This document shows, one piece after another, positions 45,051-56,144 of a DNA stretch of 64,000 bases. The stretch is from Cadophora sp. MPI-SDFR-AT-0126 (Eukaryota; Ascomycota; Leotiomycetes; Helotiales; Ploettnerulaceae). A program made the position numbers and the translations under genes. The DNA lies in contig JAGMVK010000005.1 of NCBI GenBank assembly GCA_020747065.1, forward strand, positions 868,001 through 932,000, in the 5' to 3' direction. Each line of letters starts with the position of its first letter. Position 1 is the first letter of the stretch. The notes under the pieces are model-generated. The model searched no databases. It saw only the letters and a list, made by a program, of their open reading frames with translations, and was not told the DNA's origin.

Positions 45051-45445
45051 AACTAAATTCAAGTGCACGCGATTGTGATGATGGGCCAAGGCCGGCTGCA
45101 GCAACCCTGCAGCCTGCCCTGCATGCGAATTCGAAGAAGAATACGAATACTTCGTACCGTACGGAGTACCTTTGGTACATCGGGGTGCAAATGCTGCGAC
45201 AGCCACTCACAACACCCCAAGTCCGAACGGATGCCCCAACATCCGTTATCCGAGGCCCGTCTCTCCCCTTCCCCTTCTAAAATGAACATCTGGTTTGCGC
45301 TCTGAAGACAAACGAACGCTGGGCAACTAATCTTCTTTAATTGGCAAAGGAACGAATGACACCTGCCAAACGCCGACTCGGTCTACGGTGCGGAGCGTCA
45401 TATCTGTCAAGAGGTACACCAACCACATCGAGCTCGTAAATACTG

Positions 45446-45460
45446 TACAGTACAGTACAG
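45446..45460. repeat. TACAG x3 short tandem repeat
   Basis: Three consecutive TACAG units, preceded by ACTG, give a partly palindromic run containing two GTAC sites. Length polymorphism is likely; function unknown. Confidence 0.7.
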
Positions 45461-46260
45461 AGGTACAATTCGAAAGACAACCTTTCTTCCATCCGCTCTT
45501 GATCACTTTGAGTCATGTCTTGATAGCTTGTGCCAAAAGACAATCTGCAATTATCCGCTAGGTAAGCGGGAGGAATCGGGATCGCTTCCAATTGCGTCTT
45601 GAATGCTACAGTGCGGCACGAGCAAGACAGGCCGACCACGAAAGTCGAAAGGGGACATACGGAGATACATATCTGCCAAGTTCTGTCACAAGAGCCACCG
45701 CCAATGAAGGGGCGGAAGAACGAACACGAAAAGGACGAGCCACTAAGGAAGGAGTAAGCATGCTGCGCCATGTTCGCATCCAGAACTTTGCGGATGAATA
45801 AATTCAAAAGACGAAGCAAGAACAAAGGTGAATTAAAAGAGACAGACAAACTTTGACAATCCGAGTGCCCGGACTGGATCTCGTTTCCAGGGGTGGAGAC
45901 GACATTGGATCCGCAACCTTAATCTACGACCCAGTCAACCCCACGCTGACGAGATTGTCTGTCTGACGTTAGAACCATAAACAAACGTCCGCAAAGAAAA
46001 TCACTGCTGGATATGCGCATCTGAAATATTAAGGTTGCCTTGAAAAAGTCGAAATTGTTTTCGTTGTGTTTTCGTTGTCATCGAAGCTTTGCTGAAAACG
46101 ATCTGATCCGATGAAAGACTCCCATTCTTCTTGACGCTGTACAACTCATCCGACCTTTTCGCGTCTTATGTATACACCTGATACATACCCCATGGTAAAT
46201 ACCCGGTTTTCTTCTCCAAATATTGTACACAATCGCTCTCGTGAAATTCGAAGTGTTGAA

Positions 46261-47774
46261 TTAGACTTTTCCGTTCGTAACCCGACCAGAACGGCGTCTT
46301 CCGCTCACAGGCTCCTCCTCGACCTTGACGTTCTTGCTCATCTTCATGGGGACCGGAGGAGACTTCGTAGCCTTCGAATCTTCTATCTTCGGCTTCTTTA
46401 CTCTCCCTTTCTTTGGTGGCACAGCTTCCTCGGTCGTGGCTTCCTTCTTGCCGGTGGACGCGCGTTTCTTTTTGACGGGAGTGCCTTCCTCTTCGTCAAT
46501 ACCTTCCTCATCTTCCTCCTCGCTGAGAGCCTTCCGTTTCTTCAGAGACCCTTTAGCTTTCACGCTCTTCTTTCCTTCATCTACGTCTGGACCGATTTCC
46601 ACATCATCCGCTTTCTCGTTTACGTCAGCAGCAACTGGTCCAGTCTTTTTCTGAATGCTAGGCACCACACAGCTTGTTCTCCCACCAACCGTAAGGAAAG
46701 TAAGTTTTGCTCCGTTGGGTAGAGTGGTTGCTGCATCTTTCTTTCCCTTGCCCCATCGATGCTTGAAAAGCCATTCCTCTGGAAACTTGCTAGAATCTGC
46801 CAAGTGATCGACTGCTGTCTGACACACATAGAGTATAGACGTGTGAAGCTGCTTGATTTGGTCGGCGTTGAAAGTATCAGTATATTGCTCCGGATGCAGT
46901 CTTGCATTGTACAGGATTTCATCACTGCCGCTCTCAGTAACTGATTTTAATGATCCCACAAGGAGGTGACCTACCCGACCCAGTTCCCGATACCACTGAT
47001 ATTTGCTTGATCCAACATGAAGGCTTTCACGGGAACATGCCTCTTCTTCATCTTCTCCAGGAGCCATTCTTCTGTCAGAATGTCCTTATCGATGACTGGA
47101 TCAGGACCATTCTCTTTGAGCGGTGTCGTCTTCCTGATATCCTCTGCAGCGCAATCAACAAGTCGGATACGAGCAAACCGCCTGGCATCACTAAAAGCGG
47201 CTTCGACCTTAGGCTCGCTATCGGTCTCCAGGGAGAACTTCCAGAACTTCGGTGGCCATACTTCCTTTGCGTCTGTATCTTTCGGTCGATAGTAGGCAGT
47301 TTGCTCTCCGCGAATATGGAACCAGCCTATATATGTCAGTCCTGGTTGGGGGAGTGGGTCTTCCAGACTTGCCGGTCATTCCGAAATGGAACACTGGATG
47401 TGGTGGGGACGACATGATCATCCTTTGTAATATTAGCCAATGGTTCCCAAGGCATTGACATTTCTATTCTGAGAACAGTCGGAGAAGCAAAAGAGAGACA
47501 TACCAGAAATATTTGCCTTGCTGACCAGCATCCAGAACTTTCTTCCCAGTCAAAGACTTCTGGAACTCCGCCGCGCTGGTTCCAACTTTTCCAAATACAT
47601 TTGAATCATCTTGAGCCTTGACAACCGAAAGATTTTTGCCTACGAGACTCTTCTGCAGATGATGGACAATCCGCGCAACTTGGAGGCAAATTAGTATGTG
47701 TGTGTGCGGATTATCATTGTGTCATCGACAATTGGGAAGGAGAGAGGAACTTTACCTTCAGCGATCTCAGGCAT
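46261..47774 (-). CDS. formamidopyrimidine-DNA glycosylase (Fpg/Nei family, plant/fungal type)
   Basis: Five exons (47774-47756, 47678-47504, 47422-47373, 47326-46975, 46924-46261) join in phase to 419 residues. The N-terminus MPEIAEV supplies the catalytic Pro-Glu of Fpg/Nei enzymes after Met removal. GKYFW and HPVFHFGMTGWFHIRGE are the beta-clam strands. VKAFMLDQANISGIGNWVGD is the helix-two-turn-helix. TVGGRTSCVVPSIQK replaces a zinc finger with the zincless finger seen in plant Fpg. The last 150 residues are Lys/Glu-rich (SLKKRKALSEEEDEEG, KKGRVKKPK), probably nuclear targeting and DNA contact. The enzyme excises oxidised bases and nicks DNA by beta,delta-elimination. Exon 1 is 19 nt; intron 3 uses a GC donor. 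Confidence 0.9.
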
Positions 47775-48157
47775 TTCGATGATTGATATGAATACGCGTA
47801 AGCTCGTCAACGTATTTATTTATGCCTTGTAGAATTCCAAAGCAATGCAGATACAAGTACGGAGTGAGCAGACGCGTAGTGGTTGGCAGGGAGGCGAAGG
47901 ATGACACGAGATAACGTGATCCTCCTGAGGCTTATCATGTGGGGCCGGTTTTCCCCAGTGGGGTCGGGATATTTCAGCGAGGCCGAGGTCTGGTCTCCCT
48001 TCGGAACTTTAGACTTTCACGAGCATCCAGCAATCGATACCTTCACATCTTTCCGACAGACCTTTCCGACACACCTCCTTTTTTTCTCCGGTTCTTCAAT
48101 TGTCACAAACAGCACCATACACGACAACCTATCTAAGGAATACAGGCAACCGTCAAG
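47775..48157. promoter_or_regulatory. divergent promoter region between Fpg and Pex11
   Basis: 383 bp between divergent ATGs; both promoters must lie here. The stretch 48070-48150 is C/T- and CA-rich, typical of a fungal leader before Pex11. Confidence 0.5.
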
Positions 48158-48912
48158 ATGGTTGCTGACTCTCTCATCTACCATCCCACGGTGGCTCACT
48201 ACCTCAAATTCGTAGCCACGACCGTCGGCCGCGACAAGCTCCTCCGAACAGTCCAATACTTCTCGCGCTTCTACGCCTGGTACCTGTATCGCACGAATGG
48301 CACGCCTGGAGAGATCGCCCCCTTCGATGCCATCAAGAAGCAGTTCGGCCTGGCACGCAAGTTGATGCGTGTGGGTAAGAACGTCGAGCACTTCAAAGCG
48401 GCAGCTATCGCGGCAGATTCCAAGAGCTTGGATCCCATTATCAAGTACTGCGCTGTCGGACGACAGTTGGGATATGCCGGATACCTGACCTTGGATGCCG
48501 TCACATACTTGGATGCTGCGGGCATCAGGAAGAGTCCTTCGACACAGAGGCTGGCTAAGGAGGCATATAGGTTTTGGATGTTTGGCTTGCTGTTCAGTGC
48601 TGTTTCCGGCACGTATTCGCTGTACAGTTTGAGACAGCAGCAGAAACGTATCAGCAAGGAGGATGGCGAGGGTGTTGTTGCTGCGAAGAGAATTGAGAAG
48701 TACATCCCCGTTCCCGCCCGACTTTTACTTTTGGCTAATTGCGATTTAGGGAGCGAGCGGCTATCAACCTCCAGCTCCTCTCCGATCTTTGCGATCTCAC
48801 AGTTCCCACCTCTGCCATCGGTCTGACGAACTTCGATGATGGTTTTGTCGGTTTGGCTGGAACGGTCAGCAGTTTGATCGGTGTGTATTCGGTATGGAAG
48901 AAGACTGCATAA
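48158..48912 (+). CDS. pex11: Pex11 peroxisomal membrane elongation factor
   Basis: Two exons (48158-48699, 48750-48912) join in phase to 234 residues. The N-terminus MVADSLIYHPTVAHYLKFVA and TTVGRDKLLRTVQYFSRF matches Pex11, including the amphipathic helix that tubulates the peroxisomal membrane. Further conserved blocks are QFGLARKLMRVGKNVEHFK, AYRFWMFGLLFSAVSG and, in exon 2, AAINLQLLSDLCDLTVP and FVGLAGTVSSLIGVYSVWK. Pex11 drives elongation and division of peroxisomes and responds to fatty-acid use in many fungi. Length is normal. Confidence 0.95.
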
Positions 48913-50546
48913 AGGGGCTGGAAAGTGGGATGTGGACATGAGATTGTTTGAATGCGGGGTTGTATGTAAGTTGGGTTGCTTGTATCTGCGATGAACTAGA
49001 CTGCTGCGCTATGGAGGAAGTGATGCTTCATTTGCCTGCTATTTGATACCGGACTCTATGATTTATCTGCCTGCTTTGGATATTAGTGATTATGTCAAGC
49101 ATTTTCAAGCACAACTCTTTGCCGCAGCTTTCTGCTCTTAGCTGAGGAAACATTACAACAGCAGAGTCAGGGCAGAGTATCAAATCGACTCCCCTCGAGC
49201 CTAGATATCGTGCCAATCAAACAGCAGGTTTCAGCCTAGGAGCTCTATCTATCAAGAGGGACTTAACAGATTCCTTGACTTAAGCAGGTTTTATAGAGTT
49301 CCATATCGCAGTCGCCGTCAACAATCTGTTCAAGTTTACAGGCATAAGCTAGTGTCCTGTCTGTCAAGAATCTTCAGTAGCCAGAGTCTGGAAGGCTTAT
49401 CAAGCAAAGAGAATTTATTACATGTCTCTATCATTGTGCCCGAAAACCCAATTCACAAAACAAACTGCATTGAGCAAGGGTACCAAGGTCTCCGAAACTC
49501 CTCTCTAATTGCTTCTACCTTGTACAGATCGGAGTGGTGAAAGCTGAAATGGCAAGCTCCTTTCTCGTTCTCCAGCCTCTCACAATCGAGAAGTTACAGT
49601 CATCCACTTTGGTCGGATAGGGCCAGCTTCATCAAGACCTCACCGTGTTGTGGTGTACCTACGTACCCTGTGTTCCGTCGTACAATTTTCTCGCTTGTCG
49701 AAATCAGTGGTTCCATATGTAAACAATGGGTTTCGTTCATTCGTCTTTGAGTTGTTGTCTCCGCCACTAGATGTACTTAGCTATATTTCTCCGAGTTCCG
49801 GGGGGATATTTTATTGCACATCGCAGGCAAAAGTAAATAAACGCGGCAGTCGCGCAAGATTTGGCTATTTGTTGACTTTTCGGCATTTTCGATGGCAAAT
49901 ATTTGCGGTATCAGATACCGAGATTCAATGGATATCGCCATGAGTTTCCAGTAATGGACAACAAGTAATTGCTAACTGGACGAGGAGAATGCCATCCCAT
50001 TATTATCAATTGTCTCTTCTCCAGTTTCTTCTGCATGATACTCCTCCCACGCTAACCAATCACGGTATCCTGTTCGTCTACTCAAGAACACTTTCCACTT
50101 TTGTTGCACTTCGCACTTCTTTTACGTAGCTATATATCCACTGATGCGCAGAGAGTAGATGAGCGTAGGTGTGTAAGCTGGGGTGTTTGGCTACTAAGGG
50201 ACATCAGTCCGAGGAGGTGGCTTCTTACAATGACGAGTGAGGATTAGATTGGTGGAGTATACGACAGGCGAGTGCATTGAACAACATGACTTGATTTTCA
50301 GTATTTCAATGACAAACAATGGTAGAGGTAGACTGGCCTGAGAGACTTTGAATCGTCTGTAATTGCAGCAGGGCTTTCTATTAATTTTGGTACTACTTAG
50401 TCGGAAGACTTGCCGAGGAATTATGGAGATAGGACTCATGTAACTGCAGCAACAACGATACCTTACAACCAATGTACCAGACAACACATCCAACCATTCA
50501 TCTAGCCACCATCCACAGTCCCACGACAAGATATTATGCTGCCCTC
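48913..50546. other. intergenic, 1.6 kb, no gene called
   Basis: Convergent Pex11 and MFS genes flank it. Short frames only (up to about 110 codons), none with family content. No tRNA-like cloverleaf or repeat family recognised. Confidence 0.45.
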
Positions 50547-52164
50547 TTACGTGGACGCACCACCTACCGATCCTTCATCACCATCCACCCGTCCCCTCAT
50601 ACTCCTCGTTACAAGCCATCCCACACCGCCTGCAAATGAACTCGCACCCGTGAACACAATAAGCGCACCATACTCACTCTTGAATCCTGATACTCCACCA
50701 ACCGACTTATTCAACAAAACTTCACTCAAAGGCCCACTGACCACAGCGCCAATACCTCTCCCAGCAGCAAACACACCCATGAGCACACCCATACCAACCT
50801 CCTCGCATCCCTTGACCTTCTGAATCTCCTTCATCATGCCCGCCCATAGCGCAGAATAACCGCCAGCAAAAGCGCCGTACATCATAGCGAATATGATGAG
50901 GCGAGCTACTTCCTTCGCGGTACCCCAGAGGATGAAGACAGAGAATGTGCTGCCAAATGTGGAGATGGCGATTACGTGCGAGACGTGCATCTTGTCGCAC
51001 AGGTGGCCGAGGACTATAGCTCCGACAACAGAGTGCAGATTGAGGAGCGAGATGAGGAGAGTGCCGATGCGCGGCGAGAGGTGCAGATATGTGGCGTAGG
51101 AGGCTAGGTAGATTGAGGGTAGGAAGAAGCCGAGCGACTCGAGAATATTACTGGCTTGGAGGATGAGGTAGGTTGGCTTAAATAGAAAGGCGTAGGTGGG
51201 TTTCTTGCGGGGTGCTGAGGGTGTGGGGAGTCGTGGCTTGATGAAGTAGATTAGGGGCGTGCAGAGGAAGAAGAGAAGGATGGCCCACTGGAACTGTGTC
51301 AGTAAGAATCCCAAAGTTCCAAGCGTGTCTAAGCTGCTTGAAGGACTTCTTTGAACTTACGACACGGAGTGTATTGGCAAATCCCCATTTGTCAAGTAGA
51401 GCCTTCAGCGCGAAAGGAAAGACGAGTCCGCTCTGAGAAATGTCAGCGCTGTCTTGTTGACGTTCGCATAAATGGACGTACCGCACCGACACCGGCCCAC
51501 ATCACACCAAACGCAAGTCCCTTTTTGTCAACAAACCACTCATCAAGGTAGAACATAGTCGGCGAGTATAGTAAACTTCCGCCAATGGCGTATAGGACTC
51601 CTTGGGTGGCGATCAGATGCCAGACTTCTGTCGAGAAGCTAGACGCGACCAATGCGCCTGTGGCAATCACCAGACCGACAATCGAGGAGAAGCGTCGAAT
51701 AGAGGGAAATGCCTCGAGGATATACAGTGAGATTGGAGCAAACAAATACATGACACCGGTAGAGCATGTACCAATTGCTGCGATACCTCTGTGATCGTTC
51801 GAAAAGGGAGCATGGGTGCTGTAATAAGACTGGAAAACGCCGAAGGAGAAGGGAAACCCTATTGTTGCGTCAGATTATATTTCTTGTTAAAATCCAGACA
51901 CTCACCCCAGACCAAAGCTTCGAACACAAAGCAAGCAGCAAGAAATAGCCAGGCATCTCGGCCACCATCAGCTCGAGGTATCTTGGCGCTCCCTGATGAC
52001 TCCGTACTGGCCGGTCGGACTGGATTCGCGTTCTCGAGATTACCGTTGTCTACGGGCGGGACTGGCATACTTTCAAGAGGGATTTCTTTATTTTTCATTT
52101 TAGAAATACTGCTGGAAGCCGTCGTTGGTGGCACTTCTGAGGTCTTGAGTTGGGAGGACGACAT
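50547..52164 (-). CDS. MFS transporter, monocarboxylate porter-like
   Basis: Four exons (52164-51906, 51858-51482, 51432-51361, 51293-50547) join in phase to 484 residues. After an 80-residue polar N-terminus come 12 predicted membrane segments. DAWLFLAACFVFEALVWGFPFSFGVFQ is helix 1 and resembles monocarboxylate-type porters; STGVMYLFAPISLYIL and LYAIGGSLLYSPTMFYLDEW follow. WFVDKKGLAFGVMWAGVGAS is the helix 4-5 region of this family, and GHLCDKMHVSHVIAIS the second-half loop. Likely a plasma-membrane carrier for a monocarboxylate or other small organic acid; substrate unknown. The frame is open upstream to 52242 but has no ATG there, so the start at 52164 is preferred. Confidence 0.87.
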
Positions 52165-54655
52165 GGTGGTCGAGTTGCCAGATATCGTTGAGGTTAAAAA
52201 AGCTTCAGCCAAGATTGGAGTTGATGAAGAATTAGAAGTCAAAAGTTTATGTTGAAGGTGCAGGTTTGCTCGCTAGGGACGATAAGATTGCTCGTCGAAG
52301 GTGAAGTCATTTTCTGAAAAGCCGGAAGCGGTGGCCAAACATTTAAGACTTCGCTGGACCCGCTCTGCCGACGACATGTATTTTCCCCTCATCATACATG
52401 AAAGTAAACGTATGTCTAGGTTTTGGCCTACTTCTGGTACGTTGGTTCTGCATCTCAATCAAAAGTGTTCCCACTGTTACTTCATGAAGCAGGTATCGCC
52501 ATCTTGCGAATCGCAACAGCAAAACAACTTGATTGCATGGCAGGGTTGGCGGGAGGCAAGTCACAGTTCCTTGCGCGCGCCAACATAGGCCCGTGGACTT
52601 CAAAGATTGGCTTTGAGAAGGAACTTCTGGTTCGACGGCCCGCTCTTCGCATTCTAAAGACATGAAGTGGTGCATTCACTTGATGCCACCTTCTTCGGGG
52701 CATGGAAACCAATAGCCTCTCTATTTGAACCAACTTCTCAACAGTTCCAACATTTGTTGCACAACTGTACATAGAGAGCAGTTATGATGAAGAATTGCAT
52801 CCCATGACCAGCATATATTCGCAGATACGTTGTCGGCCTTGCCAAGCATGCGGTCTTGCAGCAAATGCAGAGTACGGCGTCAAATCAGTTGTTCGGCCAA
52901 GGTCTCTCCGTGATACATGATCTGGCAAGGACTTAGCCATTCACAATTGGTTGGTCTAGTAAAGACCGATCTACTTTGCCCCCACGTTTCTGATCTCCGA
53001 ACGATCGCTGATGACTGCAGAGGCGTCGACATTTCATCAGGTAGTCGTCATGGACGATCTCCCGGCTACGAGACGAGCTTCGAAAACTGGATGCAAGGAG
53101 TTTCCCTAAAGCTGAGTACCAATACTTGGCTTCTTGAAGAGGAAGAGAACGAGCAGACAGCTAAGGAGCTGTGTTGAATTCGTCCCGGCTTTCGTATTGC
53201 AGAAGATGGATGCAACAAGCGCCGGATTTCATTGTCAGAATAGAGCATTCGACATCAAGCTGCATGCATAGTCGAACCAATGAGACGACAACAAAACACA
53301 GACAATAATCAAAGTAGTTGTCTGCAGATCCAAGGGAGAGTTCTCTGATCTGCACACAGAGAGAAACGAAGCAGAAATGGGCCTTGCCATTGCATGCGGA
53401 TCATCGGTCCCGAAGGCGAATGTAGCTCGCGAATGGTTTTCAAACCAGTAGTGGCAGCTCGAACACTCTATCAAGGAGTGTATGTACCTTGACAGTGGAA
53501 ACGCCAACGGTATACCACTATCTGTTTGAAATAATCTATGGATCTCTTATCACAACCAACACGAGCTAAAGGAGGCGGCGGTGTGGCAAGTCTGCATGTA
53601 CAACGATTTCGGCTGATTGAGACTGCTCGACTAAGTTCATATATGGGCATATTTTAAGGCAAACGTGATGATATGCAAACAATGCTATGGAAAACAGCTG
53701 TCATATTATATGAAGCACAAAACAAGGGGATTGGAGATGAAGTAAAACCTATGAAAGGCAGTGGCGAACTCTTCGGCCCTTGATACTACCCTGAAAGATG
53801 TGCTGCTAGGACCTTAGGCGCTGCCCTCGAAAGGGGAGAGAAGGTAATACGATGTTGGTTTTGGGACCGAGCCGAATGTGAGTGTGACATCGCTCATGGC
53901 TTGCAGTACCGTTACACATGTCGGCGGAATGGCCAATTTGACCTTGGTCAGGCCGAAACGGTGGCCAGAGCAGCGAAGGGATGTTGGCAACTTATGGCCG
54001 TTCTATGGGTCTGTGTCCCCAATGGTGACAAGTGCGGAGAAGTACATCATGCGAGGCACGCAATATGTTGAGCAGAAGCATCGCCGGCAATTGTTGCCAC
54101 ATGATAGTACTCGGCCACTGACGACAACCCACTGAATGCTATGATTGGCAACTCCGCACCACACCATGCCACCGCATTCCAGGCTGATTTCCAAAATAAC
54201 AAAATAGCGTGAGTTGAAGCGACGGTGCTTTTTCAGACTCATCGAATATTGCACTTTGAGGGGGCTAGAAGATGTGCTTCTGAACATCCGAGGGAGCCAA
54301 ATTCTATGAGTGTAAACTTAACCTGCAATGCTCTTCACAACCCTAGCTTCTTGCTTGATATTGGATGGACGAACTCTAGTATCAATCAGCTCAATATCCA
54401 ACCAATATTTCCCTGTTGTGGGACCCTATAAATCAAATCATCACAAAGAAAAGTCGGCTACGGATTGTTGACTTGATCTTTGTATGCTTCATGTCAACAT
54501 ATCCTGGCACTAGAATCGCTTAACGGAGGGCTGAGGACAAGTTTCACTCGACGACATGCCTTTGGTTTCTGGTATCAATCATGAGAAGTATCCGCTCCGG
54601 TACCATTTCCAACGCCAAAGCTATACTATTTTGATGATGAAATGGGTATCGGGTA
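52165..54655. other. intergenic, 2.5 kb, no gene called
   Basis: Gene-poor stretch with frames below about 115 codons on all frames. The left end should hold the MFS promoter. I see no transposon ORF, terminal repeat or RNA gene, but old decayed sequence cannot be excluded. Confidence 0.45.
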
Positions 54656-55911
54656 TCAAAGAATGGTCTTTCCGTAGGCGCCCCCAGCAGCTTTTCTCAT
54701 CTCGAGAGCACGCTTGTATGGGGGAGCAGTTGGAGGTTGTACTGGATCCAATGAAACGTGATCTTTTGACAGATGATATGAAGCATCTGCATCAAATCCA
54801 GACAGATCTCCGCAGGCAAGGAACGGAGCGATCCATCTCGCATTCTTTTTTGCCTCCAATTCAACTTCTGGCAAAGAAAGCTCTACCACGCCATCCTCAG
54901 TAGCCATAGGTACATGAATGCTCTTAGACCATGTTCCATCTTCGGACGCCTGAAGTATTGTCGTGGCAGTAATGGGCCGTTCCCCGGTCATTGCCGAAAC
55001 CATTTTGGAGAGTCTGTCCCCAACACCCATCGGCTCTTCTAAGCTGGCCTTGAAACCATGTGGAGGGTTGAAATTCAAGCAGACAATAAATGCCTCTACG
55101 CTGCTTGCCCGACTCGATCTCGGTTTGGCAACAATGACATCCTCGAAAAAGAGCTTGAGTTGTGCAAACAGTAGGTCAATGTTGCGTCCTCTGAAGATTT
55201 TTGCTACGAACTTCCCTCCAGGGCGTAGAACGCAGAGTGCCAAATTCAGGGCTGCAAAGAGCAGCTGTGATTGTACGTAGATATCGAGATCATGTAGGCC
55301 TGTGACGTCTGGAGCACCATCTGATATGACAAGATCGACGGGGTTCACGGCATGCTGTGATTGAGATGCAGGGTCATAGGTCGGGTCGAGAGCGCGAAGG
55401 AGTAGGGGAACTGTAGCAGGGTGAGTGATGTCTGCGCGAAGAGTAATGATGCCCTCTAAGGGGCTCATAGGTTGAAGGTCTATGGCGACGATCTTGACAT
55501 CCTTCCGAGGCTTTAGCTCGGTGGCTTCAGGTTTGTTCTTCTCCGCTTCTAACTCCTTCTGCTGTATTTCAGCAATCGTGGGCTCTGCTCCGGTGGACTT
55601 GAGGATCAATTGACGAATTTTCTCCTGTTTGTCTTCCCACGCTACTCGACCAAACTTCTCGCCTTTGATAAGAACTCGGGACAGGACTTGACTCCAGCTT
55701 CCAGGAGCCGCACAAAGGTCAACAACACGCGTTACACCCGCAAACAGGTCGAACTCTATACAGTCAGTCAGCGGCATGTCACCAAATGGCGAGAGTGGGT
55801 GAAGTCGCCTTCGTCAAGTTGGAGGAGCTTGAAAGCACTCCGCGCACGCCACCCTTGCTCCTTTGCGAGTCTGTAATAAGCATCACGCTTGTCCTTCGAC
55901 GACTTGCCCAT
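54656..55911 (-). CDS. trm7: Trm7/FtsJ1 tRNA 2'-O-ribose methyltransferase
   Basis: Two exons (55911-55809, 55755-54656) give 400 residues. The FtsJ K-D-K-E tetrad is visible: Lys28 (SAFKL), Asp in [11 protein letters not shown], Lys in [10 protein letters not shown] and Glu in [12 protein letters not shown] motif I is [35 protein letters not shown] is the family N-terminus. Trm7 methylates positions 32 and 34 of the tRNA anticodon loop with partner proteins, in the cytosol. The single intron lacks a GT donor near the expected site; a GC donor (GAAG|GCGACT) with acceptor TATAG restores the LDEEFDLF join. The C-terminal extension (about 90 residues longer than yeast Trm7) is normal for filamentous fungi. 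Divergent from Mak5. Confidence 0.9.
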
Positions 55912-56144
55912 GGTGATCTAGCTCAGCGCCGTACTCTAGGATAAGCTGTGACCTGCATGGGGCTGAGATGTCGTGCAAGTAAAGGCTGTCTTGTGACGAG
56001 GCTGTCGAATTATTTTCACTAGCGCAAGGCTAATGACACTAATTTGTACCCTGTAGAAAAAGTCTGGTGGGATGGCCTCCCTGGCAAGCCTCGCAAACCA
56101 TAAACCTCCAGGTTTGATTCTCACGAACGGCATACACATTCGAA
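55912..56144. promoter_or_regulatory. 233-bp bidirectional promoter, Trm7/Mak5
   Basis: Separates the divergent ATGs of two translation-related genes, so both promoters lie here. No specific site assigned. Confidence 0.5.

Larger units (their letters stand above)
44777..46260. other. intergenic, 1.5 kb, ABC transporter promoter region
   Basis: Holds the promoter of the ABC gene and the 3' flank of the Fpg gene. Minus-strand frames up to 170 codons (45337-45849) look like compositional noise. Short repeats occur at 45031-45050 (AACG) and 45446-45460 (TACAG), and a GTACGGAGTACC palindrome-like stretch lies near 45160. Confidence 0.45.

Noticed and set aside
45337..45849. 170-codon minus-strand frame upstream of the ABC gene
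   Set aside because: Composition typical of non-coding T/C-rich sequence; no domain and no paralogue-like blocks.
48271..48939. 222-codon frame antisense to Pex11
   Set aside because: Shadow of Pex11; its sequence has no recognisable domain.
52165..52242. N-terminal extension of the MFS transporter to 52242
   Set aside because: The upstream frame begins with TTG, not ATG; the ATG at 52164 gives a normal polar start.
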